Shown here piece after piece: positions 17,975-30,360 of a DNA stretch of 57,500 nucleotides. A program made the position numbers and the translations under genes. Each line of letters opens with the position of its first letter. Position 1 is the first letter of the stretch. The DNA is from Sphaeroforma sirkka. Its lineage: Eukaryota; Opisthokonta; Ichthyosporea; Ichthyophonida. A model generated the notes under the pieces. That model did not search any database and was not told where the DNA came from. It saw only the letters and a program-made list of their open reading frames with translations. The stretch spans positions 1 through 57,500 of the forward strand of contig LUCW03000578.1 of NCBI GenBank assembly GCA_001586965.3, in the 5' to 3' direction.

Positions 17975-20837
17975 GGCATGTAAAAGAGGTGTTCTGTGTG
18001 GTATACCGAACTTGTCGTTTCGCTATTATAGCCTCTAGCGAATCGCTAATGGTAAAGAATTTGAATGAAGAACAAGACATGAACGGGCGTTACGAAATAA
18101 TGAAAAGAGGCAACCAGCTTGCAAACGCACGAAGTACGAATCCTCTACTGAGAGTAGCACGGGCTGAGGTCTGTAGACACACGTCGGTCTACTCTCCTGT
18201 GGTGAGTTATGAGTTATACAACGCAAATCAGTATCTATGCTTAGTATGCTAGTACTCATCCACGCATATTTGATAAATTGTAAGTCTGCTGTATCTTATG
18301 CGGCATTAGCATCTGAAGTTCATTGCTATGTACATACGAGAGCAACTGTTAATCTGTCTCCAGGTTGCTAGATCTGATTATCCCTATAATAGAACGATGT
18401 TTTCGCCGCACATTTTTTATATATTTTTTTCCTAACCGGAAGTCCAAATATTTACATATTTATACAGACATAGCTGAGCCGTTGTAGGGTACATAAATAT
18501 TTGTATATTGTCGGTATGTAGGTTCCATACATTCTTTTGTGATCCTTCACCGGTCTCAATTCCCATACAAATTTCGGGAAACTCTATAGAGTCTGTGGGC
18601 CAAAGTGACCCAAACCCCCACACACTACACAGGCCACAGCCCACATTTTATTGAACCGTTACAAACAAACCTGACAATCAGGGACCTACTCTACCAACGG
18701 GAGCGAGCAAGCCCAACAGACCGACGAGGTAATTACGTAAACTTATTGAAAAATACCCTTACTGGAAACTTTATATCATAATGGCGCCATCTGCCTGAAA
18801 CAGTAAGACATTCTAGAATTACATTATCTATAAACGTAATATCCAACCGACAATCAAATTTTCCTAATTACAACCCCAAATATATAAATAGAATACTGGA
18901 CAGTGGGTACTGAGTACTGGCCACTGGGTAGCTAAGGACTTTTAATGTCAAATACCTTTTTTTGTTTTGAAAAATTAGGTTCGCTTTCTCTCTAGAAAAT
19001 ATCCAGACGGAATTTTTACCAAATCTTCAAAAAAATTCGAGCTGCCAACTCTAGTGCAAAATAAAAATGGGGAAATTGTTTGCAAATAAAATTGTTTGAC
19101 TTTGCTACTCAACAGTCTATCTATTTATAGAATTGAAGACGAGAATCACCAGTAAACGGTAGTCCGAGGACCGAGAGGCGAGAGACCAGACTCCAGAGTC
19201 CGAGGCAAACAAGTTTATTTCTTTTTGTTTTTAAAAACAATTGTTTAGTTATAAAATTATAGTTTCTACTGTTTCAATCTTCATACAAAATAGAAAATTC
19301 GGATCTATGTGTTTTAAACTATATACGACGATAAATTGGAATCACTTATGGAAAAGAAATATTTTGCGACATGAAAATATTTATCCCGTTGAATTTGAAG
19401 TATTTTAGACGATAGTGCTGACTGCCTACTCTAAATTCTGTTACGCAATCGTGACATATCGAGCCAACTGAAATGTCCTTTACAAAACTCTCTCAATTTC
19501 TATTCGAAATCGTTGATTAGAATTGGGACTCCGGAGTGCGGTCCGCGGAGCGGGGACTGAGTCAGCAACAGTGTGAATATGGAGGCCATATGTGTGAGAC
19601 TGAGAGTCTCTGTCACTGTGAGAGACTGTGACACTGTGACTGAGAAACTGTGAGTCTGTGTCTCTATGAGTCTGTGAGACTGTAACAGAGAGTTCAGAGT
19701 GGCTTCATTGCCATTCTTGCGTTGTGAACTTGTGTCTTTGTGACACTTCGCGAGACTATCAACAAATGACTATTCTGTTGTTGTTTTTTAAAAAGCCATA
19801 AGACGCCCTCGTGTCCAGTGCGTCCAGAGTCCCGACTCCAGACAGCCAGACTCCAATCCCAACTTCACCCCCAGACTGGTCACTGGACTCTTGAAGTCTG
19901 GACTCTGGACAACTAAAATATCGGTCAATAGTCAGTACATACAAAGACTACAGACAGTCAATCAGTCAGACATGAGCGTCGCGTTTAAAAAGGCTGAAGC
20001 CAAAGCTGAGCTGCTGCCTGCTGTAGGCCGACAGCAGACATGATGATGAAGATTTAGCATTTTAGCCTCCTGTGAGAAACTGATGAGACTGTGACAGTGC
20101 GGACAGGCTCGGAGTCTCGGGACTCAGTGACTGACTGTAAGTCTGTAAAAAAAAATTGGGTTAATTTATATAAAAATAATCCCTTCATCCACTTATTCCA
20201 CGGCAATCTGCAACAGTCATCAGAAACTCGAATTTTTAGTTATCTATTTTATTGTCTGAGAGACTCTGGACTCTCTCTATACTAAAAATAGCTACTATTT
20301 TTGAAAATAAAGAAAAAGACAAGGATTATTTTATTTAGGGCAACTTTATTTTAAAAATTTTAATATACAACGTTGAATGGGCCTTTCCCACACTCTCTCG
20401 TACGGGCCCAGGCTCCAAGTCCCAGCCCTAGGAGGTAAGGGCCGTCTAGATACCGCCAGACCAGTAGCCTTGGTTTTTAAATAAAATAAAACATGAACTT
20501 TGTTTTTTTTTGTTTTTTTTTCATAGCCTTCTAAATCAGACAGTTTTTTTTAACAAAACTATATTATCATAATGATCAAACATGTGAAATTGCCGCAGAT
20601 ATTCATATTTATATACAAATTGATATTTAACCAAATATGTAAGAAAATGTATCATTTTTTATCTCGCGCGTCATTATATACACTGAGAATCAATGTATTT
20701 CCTCTCATTTATTGAAATATTCTCATAAATATTATGAAAATATTTCAATGAGACTATTCAAATCATTTTCCAACACTTCAAAAATGTGACCTTACTTGAT
20801 GTATTTTTTAAAAAACTGTAAAGTACTTTTTTATGTA

Positions 20838-20876
<39 letters not shown>

Positions 20877-21617
20877 CAAAAACAAAATACAAAGATATCA
20901 GCAATGTGTGGACTGTGAAGACAAATATAAATCAGCAATGTGTGAAGACTATTTATGAGCAAAAATTATATAAATAATCAATAATGACAACGAGAAATAT
21001 TTATGTACCTTTTCTCTTCTTTGTTTTTTTAACAAAAAATATATATATAAATAAATATCATTATGTGTGTGAAGACATGTAAAACTTGTATCGTATGGGA
21101 AACTGCTTTTCTAAACTAATAGTTAGATAATGAGTCTCAAGTAAGCTTTTACCGAACGTGTTCGTACTCGAGATGTGGAAGTAAAAATATCTTACACTAG
21201 ATTGTCGTTAGTGTTAGCATAAACAATGTCAAACATATTAGATTTAACAAAGTCTTGACAACAAAGTCTCGTATATTGTGTTCTTTAAAAATGTATAAAT
21301 ATATTCTCTAAACATTTGGTGTATCAGTACAAGTGCGACGCGTTGTAAAGTCTATTCAATGTTACAAAGCAAACGGTTTAGTAATATAGTATATTAGTAC
21401 GTGGATAATACCACGGATACATGTATGCCGATGTTCCGTAGCGTTGTCTATTGATTAATTTGTTGTCTTCGTTTGTGGTAAGAGGCATTGTCAAGAGTAA
21501 TTTGTTGCCTTCGTTGTGGTAAGAGGAGCTCCATCGTAGTAGCAAATGCACAAGCAGTAAGCAAAGGTACAGCTGCGGCAATGCTGTTAGCGTTTCAGCA
21601 TATGAGAAAGCCCATGT
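17975..21617. other. Intergenic region, no gene seen
   Basis: Upstream of TEAD there are only short, unconvincing frames. Near 19560-19690 is a GACTGTGA/GAGTCTGTGA-rich degenerate repeat. 20320-21100 is strongly AT-rich with T-runs and a (TA)n tract at about 20840-20872. A TEAD promoter should lie just above 17975, but I recognise no specific element. Confidence 0.5.
20709..20751. repeat. AT-rich imperfect hairpin
   Basis: ATTGAAATATTCTCAT is followed after about 7 nt by ATGAAAATATTTCAAT, its reverse complement with one mismatch. It gives a 16-bp stem in AT-rich intergenic DNA. Confidence 0.65.
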
Positions 21618-21930
21618 TGTAAACTTCGATGGAAATTACTAGGTTTCAAACTATATTAAACTAAAATACAATTTGGTCAGTTAGGATTTAGCAGTGGTAG
21701 CTTGTGTAAGAATGATCGGGACTGCCTCTTGTTAAGAGCCTAAATATCCTCTATCACACAGGGCGTACCTCTAGCTGTTCTTTATTGAAAAATTTTCACT
21801 AAAGGTACTAAGTGTTCATGACCACATGCCTAATTTGTAGATAGACATAATAACGTAAGTCACGTTAATACATTTGCTGATATAAATAAAGTTCCATCTG
21901 AAGAAAAGTTTAAAAAAGAAAAAGACTTAT
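21618..21930 (-). repeat. Inverted LTR fragment (3' half)
   Basis: TGTAAACTTCGATGG.. through AAGACTTAT is the reverse complement of the last ~310 bp of the LTR. It is joined head-on to a forward LTR start at 21931. Confidence 0.9.
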
Positions 21931-22145
21931 TGTAGAAATGCGGCCTCCGGTCAGTCTAAAATATCAAGATCAATTGAGATAATACATTGGTTTTATTTGT
22001 ATTTTAAATAATTTAGTACAAGCTCTTTTTCCAATATTTCCAAAGTGTTCTAAATTCACTTTGATGGCTCCAATAGCCTGAGTATTTGGTATGACTCATC
22101 TACTTGGACCTATTTGAGACATTAGTAGATGTAGGATATTATAAA
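21931..22145 (+). repeat. LTR fragment (5' part)
   Basis: Begins TGTAGAAATGCGGCCTCCGG and matches the first ~215 bp of the LTR up to GATATTATAAA, where it breaks off into unrelated DNA. Confidence 0.9.
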
Positions 22146-22503
22146 GTGGCACGGCTGAATGTCTATATCCTCCGAATAAAAGGATTGAACAATACAAGAC
22201 ATCGTCTATAGATACCAGATTTAGGAGGTGTGCAATTGAGCAAGCAACCAATTGCTGATAGAAGCTACCATTCCATTTATGCTAAATCAAATAACGACTA
22301 CCGCATAAGGCGACCGCAGTCCTCGCGTCTCATACAGACCTATTTGTTGATGAATCTACCATACCCTGAATTGAAAAAATACGGATGTTGGAAAGGCTTG
22401 ACAGACACCCATTTTGCACGTACCGGGGGTCACGTAGGGACTTTTATGAAGTCATCCGAACTTGATAGAATTGATAAAATCGCAACTTCTACAAGGCTAG
22501 CAG
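22146..22503 (+). other. Unique 358-bp segment with an open frame, between LTR pieces
   Basis: One frame is open for about 92 codons up to a TAG at 22506-22508, without an ATG at its start. It holds LIQTYLLMNLPYPELKKYG, then GCWKGLTDTHFARTGG. The sequence occurs nowhere else in the window. It may be internal sequence of a non-autonomous derivative, captured host DNA, or part of a recombinase-like protein. I do not recognise it. Confidence 0.3.
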
Positions 22504-23099
22504 TGTAGAAATATGGCCTCCGGTCAGTCTAAAATATCAAGATCAATTGAGATAATACATTGTTTTTTTATTTGTTTTTTTAAATAATTTAATACAAGCT
22601 CTTTTTCCAATATTTCCAAAGTGTTCTAAATTCACTTTGATGGCTCCAATAGCCTGAGCATTTGCTATGACTCATCTACTTGGACCTATTTGAGACATTA
22701 GTAGATGTAGGATATTATAAACTAAATTTTATAATCTCCGAACTACTACTTATAGATTTTGGTCCTCCCGCCAATCTCCAAAATCCAATAAGTCTTTTTT
22801 TTTTTTAACTTTTCTTCAGATGGAACTTTATTTATATCAGCTAATGTCTTAACGTGACTTACGTTATTATGTCTATCTACAAATTAGGCATGTGGTCATG
22901 AACACTCAGTACTTCTAGTGAAAATTATTCAATAAAGAACAGCTAGAGGTACGCCCTGTGTGATCAAGGATATTTAGGCTCTTAACAAGAGGCAGTCCCG
23001 ATCATTCTTACACAAGCTACCACTGCTAAATCCTAACTGACTAAATTGTATTTTAGTTTAATATAGTTTGAAACCTAGTAATTTCCATCGAAGTTTACA
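22504..23099 (+). repeat. 5' LTR, 596 bp
   Basis: Starts TGTAGAAATATGG and ends AAGTTTACA (TG..CA termini). It contains AATAAAG (about 22933), a possible polyadenylation signal. It matches the 3' LTR with scattered substitutions and small indels, so insertion was not recent. Confidence 0.92.
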
Positions 23100-23179
23100 T
23101 ATTTTTTCAGTTATTTAGTAATTACAGTAGTGTACTGCTTCTAGACTGTCTGACATCGATTTACTATCCAGCAAATACT

Positions 23180-24960
23180 ATGGCTAAGGGTACTTCTAAA
23201 GGCAAGGGAGCCGCTAGCTCTAGGTCTGCTAAGCTTGCCGAGGTTCCTGAGGTCCCTGTGGAAACACCTAGCCTGTCTGGAGTTGAGCCTGCCGAGGATA
23301 CTGTTGGGGAAGCAAATTCTGAGGTTGGTACAGAGGATTATTCTGAGGATGACTCGTCGGATCCTAAAGCCTTGGAAGAAGAGGTATCTACTACCGCGGA
23401 AAGGCTCGCCAGCGTCCGTGTATCACCTAGGAGTGAAGCTCAGGACCCCAGCTTGCCCCCCCCTGACCACGTGCCGTCAAATAATGGGGATAAACTTCGA
23501 AAGGCTGGAAAATTCGTGGATACGAATGTCGGGGGGGCATTATAACTCCACATCTAAAGGACACTCCAGCACAAATCCGGAGTGAAAAGGAAATATTGGA
23601 CCTGTCCAAAAATTTCGGTTTCGCCATCGATGGAGAAGCCATTCCATTCAGCTCAAATCTTGGGGCCGAAGCTGAGGACGCCATAACTCCACAACGAGTG
23701 GTGAACCGCACTGAAGCGCTCTTGGTCAGAGGATATGATCGTATGGAACTCGATGAGGCTTACCATCCTCGTAATATCGACCCTCATTTGCCAACTAACC
23801 CTGGTAATCACGATTTTGGCAATCGCTACACCAGTACCTCGTTAGAGAGTTCCCGCTCTAATCCTGAGGATGAGGAAGTGAGAACCAGACATACTCGTCT
23901 CAGGCTATTACGCTCTGGTATGCAAGTCCTTGAGGACCGTCTATTGAATGACTCTGACCTTGACGATAGGAAAGCGGATAACATTCGCTATCTAATCGAT
24001 AACAAGAGAAAGGAAATAGACACCATCTTGGCACTAGCAGCCCGTAGCACTGAGCATGAGCCTCGTGAACACTTAGAACCAAGCTTTATAAAGCAGCTAG
24101 GTAACGCGCAGGCTGAGGTCGATTTCTCTACTAATGAGAGTACAGTGGAGACACTGAAGGCCTTCGACCAACTTAAGGAGTCTGCCAGCCTTAAGGATAA
24201 GCAGATGATGAATGCCTTTATTCATTTCTGTGAGCCAGGTGAATGGCGAACTATCTTGAAGAGCTCATGAGCCCAACTGGAAAGCCCTACCCTGGCACCA
24301 GTTGCGTGATAATATACTTAACACCTTTTTTTTTGAAGATGCACGTGACCGTGAACTTCTAGAGTCTCGCAAGTTCTTTGCGAACGATACCACTATTCGA
24401 GGTGCTCTAGCTCATATGACACATATGAATACTCGGATGGGTGGTCGTACCTATACTGGCGAATATTTATTAATTTGTCAGATGATGGAGACTCTGGGAG
24501 CTAACCTCTTTAAGAAAGTCAATGATGACATCATCGCCTATGGTGATTTGCGATCTATGCCTTGGTCTGTCTTTGAGAAGATAGTACACAAGCATACCAA
24601 TTCTTCTACTAGAGTACTTAGTACCACGAGCTACACCCAGCCCACTAAGCGAAACGCAGTAGAGACTAATACTGCGCGTAGTACTAAGAAACCTCGCACT
24701 ACTACTGAGGGGGTACTGGCTCTACTTCTACCGAACCGAAAGGTGATAAGAAGGTGAGAGCGCCTTGAAAGAAGTGTGGTTACAACCTCACAAAACGTAA
24801 TGGCAAGTGGAATGGTAGACACGACCCTGTTAAGTGTGCACCAGGCAAGCCAGATTTTGGACACTATATGAAAGAGTGTGCTACTTGCAAGGGTACTAAC
24901 GGTTGGCACAAAGAGGATTGCAAGGACTTACCAGACGTCCAAGTTAAGCACTGACAGTAC
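23180..24960 (+). pseudogene. gag: gag-like region of the retrotransposon, frameshifted
   Basis: ATG at 23180 opens a Ser/Glu/Asp-rich N-terminus. The frame is lost at a run of seven G (23531-23537) and continues in the next frame (ITPHLKDTPAQIRSEKEILD onward) to about 24265. It then shifts again (NWKALPWHQLRDN onward) to 24757. A further frame gives KKCGYNL..CAPGKPDFGHYMKECATC..HKEDC (about 24770-24935), a Cys/His cluster that could be a degenerate zinc knuckle. Gag would package element RNA. Three frame breaks make it inactive. Confidence 0.75.
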
Positions 24961-24963
24961 CAT

Positions 24964-26400
24964 ATGTGCGCACTAGAGCAAGATTATGAGAAAATGTTCA
25001 ATAAAATCTATACCAAAGGAGATGAACGTATCTTTCAAACAGTTTTCGTAAATGGAGAAAAAGTTATGGCACTATTTGATCCAGGGGCTGAAGTCTCTGC
25101 TATCTCATGCCGAGTAGCCTACGCTACAGATATGGCTGTCCATAACGAAACAACTGATTCAATCTTGGGAAATGGCAAAGTTACTACTTGCGAACAAGCC
25201 ATTGACTATGCACACATAATGCTGTCAGATAGAAGAGAAGTGAAGACTCACCTAATCGTTACTGACATGTCTCAGAAATACGATTTAATTATAGGTATGA
25301 CTGATCTTCTCAGTTTAGGTATAACACTCACTGGTCTGCCTAATGGGCTAGACCCGAATAAAGATCAGTCAGATGATAATATGTTAAAGATACCTAAACC
25401 TCCGGAAGGTGAAGCAAAGGATATGATTCCGCACTTCACCGATATAATTATGGACTTAATTATACAAAACAGGAAGATTGCAATAACTGACTGGTGTATG
25501 TTTAAGTTCTCTAATGGGTACGTTAGACTTGACTTAACAAACGTCGACTTCTCTAAGTTAAAGTGTCCTTCACATAACTACGTGAGTTGGAGACACAAAG
25601 ACGTTGTCAAAACCCAAATCGAAGATTGGTTAAAACAGGGTCTAATTGAAATCAATTATGATGCAACCCCAGTTAACTTAGCTCTCTTAGCGGTCGATCA
25701 ATATAAATCTGATGGAACGTTTAGTAAAACAAGAGTAGTACTAGACCTGTCGCCAATCAACAAACTAATTCCGCAACATAGTTTTTTCCTTACCTAAGAT
25801 AAGCGAGATACTACGCAAAATGGAGGGTGCGACTATCTTTTCCAAGATAGACTTAAAAGCTGCATTCCATCAACTACAGATATATGAGCCTCATAGGAAA
25901 TACTTTTCCTTTACTTGGCAAGGTAAGAAGTACCAGTTTAAAGGTGCACCTGAAGGCTTACACATGTTACCTTCTTTCTTCCAACAAGTTATGATGGAAC
26001 TATTTGCGGACCTGTCGTATAACGTATCAGTCTATTTAGATGATATAGTTATCTTTACAAAGACAGCACATGAACATGCTAAACTCGTTAAAGAAGTCTT
26101 AAAGCGACTTAATCATGCTAAACTTAAGATTAACGAAGACAAGTGTTCTTTTGCTAAAGATACTATACACTTACTTGGCTACAAAGTATCTGCAGCAGGG
26201 GTAGAAATTGATCCTGGCAAGAAACAGTTTCTGTTGGATTTATCAACACCAATTACTGGAAGAGATGTGAACTCTGTGTGTGGGTTTGTTAACTTCTTTT
26301 CGGATTCGGTACCGCATCTTTCTCATTACTTAAAGCCTTTCAGTCACCTACGGCTGCACAAAGGACCTTTGGGAAAGCTTTGGACTAAAAGAATGTGATG
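24964..26400 (+). pseudogene. pol: pol: aspartic protease and reverse transcriptase, frameshifted
   Basis: ATG at 24964. The protease has ALFDPGAEVSAIS (the usual D-S/T-G reads D-P-G) and a downstream YDLIIGMTDLLSLGI flap/core strand. RT follows with KTRVVLDLSPINKL. The frame ends at 25797 within a T-run and resumes as EGATIFSKIDLKAAFHQL, with the PEGLHMLPSFFQQVM finger and the YLDD catalytic box at 26033-26044, then INEDKCSFAKDTIHLLGYKV. Fingers, palm and thumb are present. The YLDD aspartates are intact, but the frameshifts prevent a full product. Confidence 0.9.
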
Positions 26401-26870
26401 ATGCATTTAAACTAGTCAAAAGTAAAGTAATGGACGCACCCATCATGCAGTACCCTGTGGATGGTGTCCCATTCAAGTAGCAACCGACGCTTCAGATCGA
26501 GCGGTAGGTGGAGTGCTTTACCAAACGATAAATGGTAAACCGCGCTACATACAATTCTTTAGCAAGTTATAATAAGAGTCAACGGAATTACACTACCGTT
26601 AAACAAGAGCTCCTTGCTATAGTTACTGCGCTAAGACAGTTTAAAGACTACCTTTATGGAAGTTACTTTACTGTCGCCTGTGATCAAAAGTCTTCAACAT
26701 ACTTAAAAGATATGAACCCTGATTCACAGTTGGTGAGCCGCTGGCATGACATTATTGCCAAGTTCGCTTTTAATATAACACACATTCCAGGAATACATAA
26801 CCATCTTCCTGACATGCTCTCTCGACTTGTGCCCGACTACCAGAAAACAGTCAAAGAGTTATTAGCAACC
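26401..26870 (+). pseudogene. pol: RNase H domain
   Basis: VATDASDRAVGGVLYQ (about 26475-26525, first catalytic Asp) is out of frame with its surroundings. After another break come KQELLAIVTALRQFKDYLYG and FTVACDQKSSTYLK (the DHK-type Asp), then ITHIPGIHNHLPDMLSRL. This is a standard Ty3/gypsy RNase H directly after RT. Confidence 0.85.
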
Positions 26871-26879
26871 GATTGGATG

Positions 26880-27165
26880 CTAAATAAGAAATGGTTTAAC
26901 CTCGCTCAATCACGATGGGGTCCATTTACTGTTGATATGTTCGCCGCAGAACATAACAAACAGGTTTCTGAATATAGGTCGTTGACTCATCCTAAAGGTG
27001 ATGCATTTCAGCTTGACTTATCAAAGCATAATGCGTGGGCTAACCCACCTTGTCAACTTATCACAGTTGTTAAATTATGTTAATATTACTAAATCTACCA
27101 TTACGCTGTGTTGTCCCTTACGTAACTCCGACCCATGGATACGTGTTTAATTAATATGATTCAAG
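26880..27165 (+). pseudogene. Dam-type adenine-methyltransferase-like domain between RNase H and integrase
   Basis: GPFTVDMFAAEHNKQVSEYR, then a GDAFQLDLS segment, then NAWANPPCQLI matches the pattern of phage-type DNA N6-adenine methyltransferases (D-x-FA..N..Y.., then W-x-NPPY). The catalytic NPPY reads NPPC. After a frame break, STITLCCPLRNSDPWIRV continues the fold (the strand with P-x-R..W). Such a domain is known after RNase H in DIRS-type elements, which use a tyrosine recombinase. Here it precedes a DDE integrase. The assignment rests on motif pattern only. Confidence 0.6.
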
Positions 27166-27169
27166 ACGA

Positions 27170-28740
27170 ACCTATTTATGTCGACCGTGAAACCGACACG
27201 TTTTTTGTATCAGGGATCCTATTCTATTAAGAAGACACCTTGGAAACACACCATTGTTTGTCGCATCGGTCCTGCAGGTACCACTAAGTGGAAACCCTCA
27301 ACCGAATTCTTAGCTAAACTAGAGGAGTCTAAAGAGTTTGAACAAAGCTCAAGACTCGTACAACACATGCACCCAACAAGATTGCAGTCGAGGTAATGCC
27401 GATTGAAACGGCATTAGATCGTAAAAAACATGGAACTAGCTAAGGCCATGGATCAAAGACTCAAAACTCTAAGAGAACCTGAAGCTCGCACTCAACTACT
27501 TAAAGCGCTGCTTAAAGAACAGCCAGGAGTTGCGAAACAACTGAAGAAGATACTTCAACAATCCAATGTTGTCAATTATGTATCTCAGGAGTCTACCCCT
27601 CCTGATACTGAGGTTGCCCTTTCCAACAGGACTATGGTTCATCCAGCCAGCGTTACGCAGAATCTGACTGACTTAGAGGAGCTCGAAAGTAGAGTTAAAA
27701 TTATACATAATTTAACGCATCGAGCATATGAGCATACTTATAAAATGGCTATTCGTGCAGGGGCTTGATCACCCGGCGCTGAAAGAAACCATACGTGAAG
27801 TATACCGACGCTGTACTGATTGTGAAAAGAACCAGATCAAGCGATACGGTTGGGCACCCCTAAAAAAAGTGTGACAGAAGACCAACCGATGCGCCGAGTC
27901 ATAGTTGATTTGGTTAAACTCCCGCGATCCAAGCATACTGGCGATGTATATATCTGTCATTTCTTATGTGTGGCTTCGGGCTATAACTTGCTTTATGCAA
28001 TACCGAACAAACGTCCACAAACAGTGGCAGAATTATGCTATCACGTCTTCAATGACTTCGGTTTCCCCGAGTACTATGTTCTGATAACGGTAGTGAGTTT
28101 TGTACCGACGTAATGGAGGCACTTATACTCGTATCAGGCATGACCCATAGGCGTGGTGTTCCTTACAAACCTCAAACGCAGGGTGCAAATGAGACACGTC
28201 ATAGAGAACTTAAGAAACTCTTGCGTACCGCACTAGACGACGTTGAGGATATGTGGCCTTATCATTTAAAATGGGTTCAGACTCAAATGAATAACTGCAT
28301 GAATCCTCAAACTGGAACACTCCCGTTTCACTATTTCTTTGGCCGCTATAGTGAATTACAAGCAACGTTTGATAAAACTGCGCCCGAGAAACACGCTACC
28401 CCGTGGCTACAAAAGATCGAGCATATGCAGAACGTTGTTTACCCCTGTTTACTCGAGCACAAGAATCGCGTCCTACTTAAAGCGTATGACCGATGGAATA
28501 ACACTAAGAACATTGTTCAGTTCAAAGTCGGCGATTACGTTAACATTATAAATCGAAACGCCAACGTTACCGAACTCTCTTCTAAGACGATAGGACCTTT
28601 TGTTATTTCCTACCATGATGAGAAGAGTGATACTTACGAAGTGAATAACATTGATGGTACTAGCGCAACCAATCTAGGCACTCACCGTATCCCTACCTCC
28701 GAACTCTCATTCGCTCGCTCATTTGATTCTGATATACCAG
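27170..28740 (+). pseudogene. int: pol: DDE integrase, frameshifted
   Basis: A Lys/Gln-rich linker (27430-27700) leads to the zinc-binding part HNLTHRAYEHTYKM and, in a shifted frame, CTDCEKNQ (about 27812). The catalytic core has the first Asp in VIVDLVKLPRS (about 27900), the second in DNGSEF (28083-28100, again out of frame) and the Glu in GANETRHRELKKLLR (about 28170-28215). The frame from 28113 to 29174 is then intact. The enzyme would insert element cDNA into chromosomes; it cannot be made from this copy. Confidence 0.88.
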
Positions 28741-28910
28741 TTATGGAGTTACAAGTCAAAGATATAATTGATAAAACATCCGAAGACGGTTACACTTACT
28801 ACAAGACCCGTTTCATGGATGGGACAGTAGCTTGGCTAACCTCCGATGCATTTCGTGAATCTCGCGACTTTCTTCGTATCTTTAATAAGAAATGGAATAA
28901 GCGTTTACAT
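28735..28910 (+). pseudogene. pol: C-terminal chromodomain-like module
   Basis: VMELQVKDIIDKTSEDGYTY, then YKTRFMDGTVAWL and RDFLRIFNKKW have the spacing of a chromodomain (beta strand, aromatic positions, C-terminal helix). Chromoviral integrases use this to target chromatin. A basic tail (NKKWNKRLHKNTRDKRKG) and a Lys/Arg-rich end follow, to the stop at 29172-29174. Confidence 0.65.
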
Positions 28911-29301
28911 AAGAACACACGAGATAAACGAAAAGGGTTTCCTCAGGTGACTACAAACCCTGACGGATCTGAAATTCCCTATTTGCCACCTACTTCCTAC
29001 GTGACTAAACTTTCTGATCTGCTTACCAACAGTGCAGAAAATTGTTCAAACTTACTTACTAATGAAGAACAGTCTTTGGCTATTACCTTACCAAATAATA
29101 AACGTAAGGCGCCTACATCGGAAATGGTTACTGGACCAAATACTAAACGACATAGAGTACAAAATGAGTCTTGAACTCGTACATATAGGCACATACTTAC
29201 TCGATAAGTCATGACCGAAACCGTTTTTACTTTGGTTTTCGCTTTACCAACTAGATCGTATCTTAACGTACGTTCGTAGTTCTAAAAGCTACTGGGGGCT
29301 A

Positions 29302-29598
29302 TGTAGAAATACGGCCTCCGGTCAGTCTAAAATATCAAGATCAATTGAGATAATACATTGGTTTTATTTGTATTTTAAATAATTTAGTACAAGCTCTTTT
29401 TCCAATATTTCCAAAGTGTTCTAAATTCACTTTGATGGCTCCAATAGCCTGAGTATTTGGTATGACTCATCTACTTGGACCTATTTGAGACATTAGTAGA
29501 TGTAGGATATTATAAACTAAATTTTATAATCTCCGAACTACTACTTATAGATTTTGGTCCTCCCGCCAATCTGACTGACCGGAGGCCGTATTTCTACA
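29302..29598 (+). repeat. Truncated LTR followed by an inverted LTR tip
   Basis: 29302-29572 matches LTR positions 1 to about 271. 29573-29598 (GACTGACCGGAGG.. to ..TTTCTACA) is the exact reverse complement of the first 26 bp of the same LTR. Confidence 0.92.
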
Positions 29599-30360
29599 GA
29601 TGGAACAACATTAAGAATATTGTTCAGTTCAAAGTTGGCGATTATGTTAACATTATAAATCGGAATGCCAACGTTACCGAACTCACTTTTAGACAATCGG
29701 ACCTTTTGTTATTTCCTACCATGATGAGAAGAGTGACACTTATGAAGTGAATAACATAGATGGTACTAGCGCAACCAATCTAGGCACTCACCGTATCCCT
29801 ACCTCCGAACTCTCATTCGCTCGCTCATTTGATTCTGATGTCCCAGTTATGGAGTCACGAGTCAAAGATATAATTGACAAAACATCCGAAGACGGTTACA
29901 CTTACTACAAGACCCGTTTTATGGATGGAACAGTAACTTGGCTAACCTCCGATGCAATTTGTGAATCTCGCGACTTCCTTCGTATTTTTAATAAGAAATG
30001 AAATAAGCGTTTACATAAGAACACACGAGATAAACGGAAAGGGTTTCCTCAGGTGACTACAAACCCGGATGGATCTGAAATTCCATATTTGCCAAGAAAA
30101 TTCTTCGAACTGACTTACTAATGAAGAACAACTTTTAGCTACTACCTTACCAAGTAATAAACGTAAGACACCTACATCAGAAATGGTTACTGGACCAAAT
30201 ACTAAACGACATAGAGTACAACATGAGTCTTGACCGCGTACATATAGGCACATACTTACTCGATAAGCTATGACCGAAACCGTTTTACTTTGGGTTTCAC
30301 TTTACGAACTAGATCGTACCTTCACGTACGTCCGTTGTCCTAAAAGCTACTGAGGAGCTA
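29599..30360 (+). pseudogene. Second copy of integrase C-terminus and chromodomain
   Basis: Duplicates 28492-29301 with many substitutions, a premature stop (TGA at about 30001) and a ~50-bp deletion near 30092. It leads into the complete 3' LTR, so it is the 3' end of another copy of the same family joined in tandem. Confidence 0.92.
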
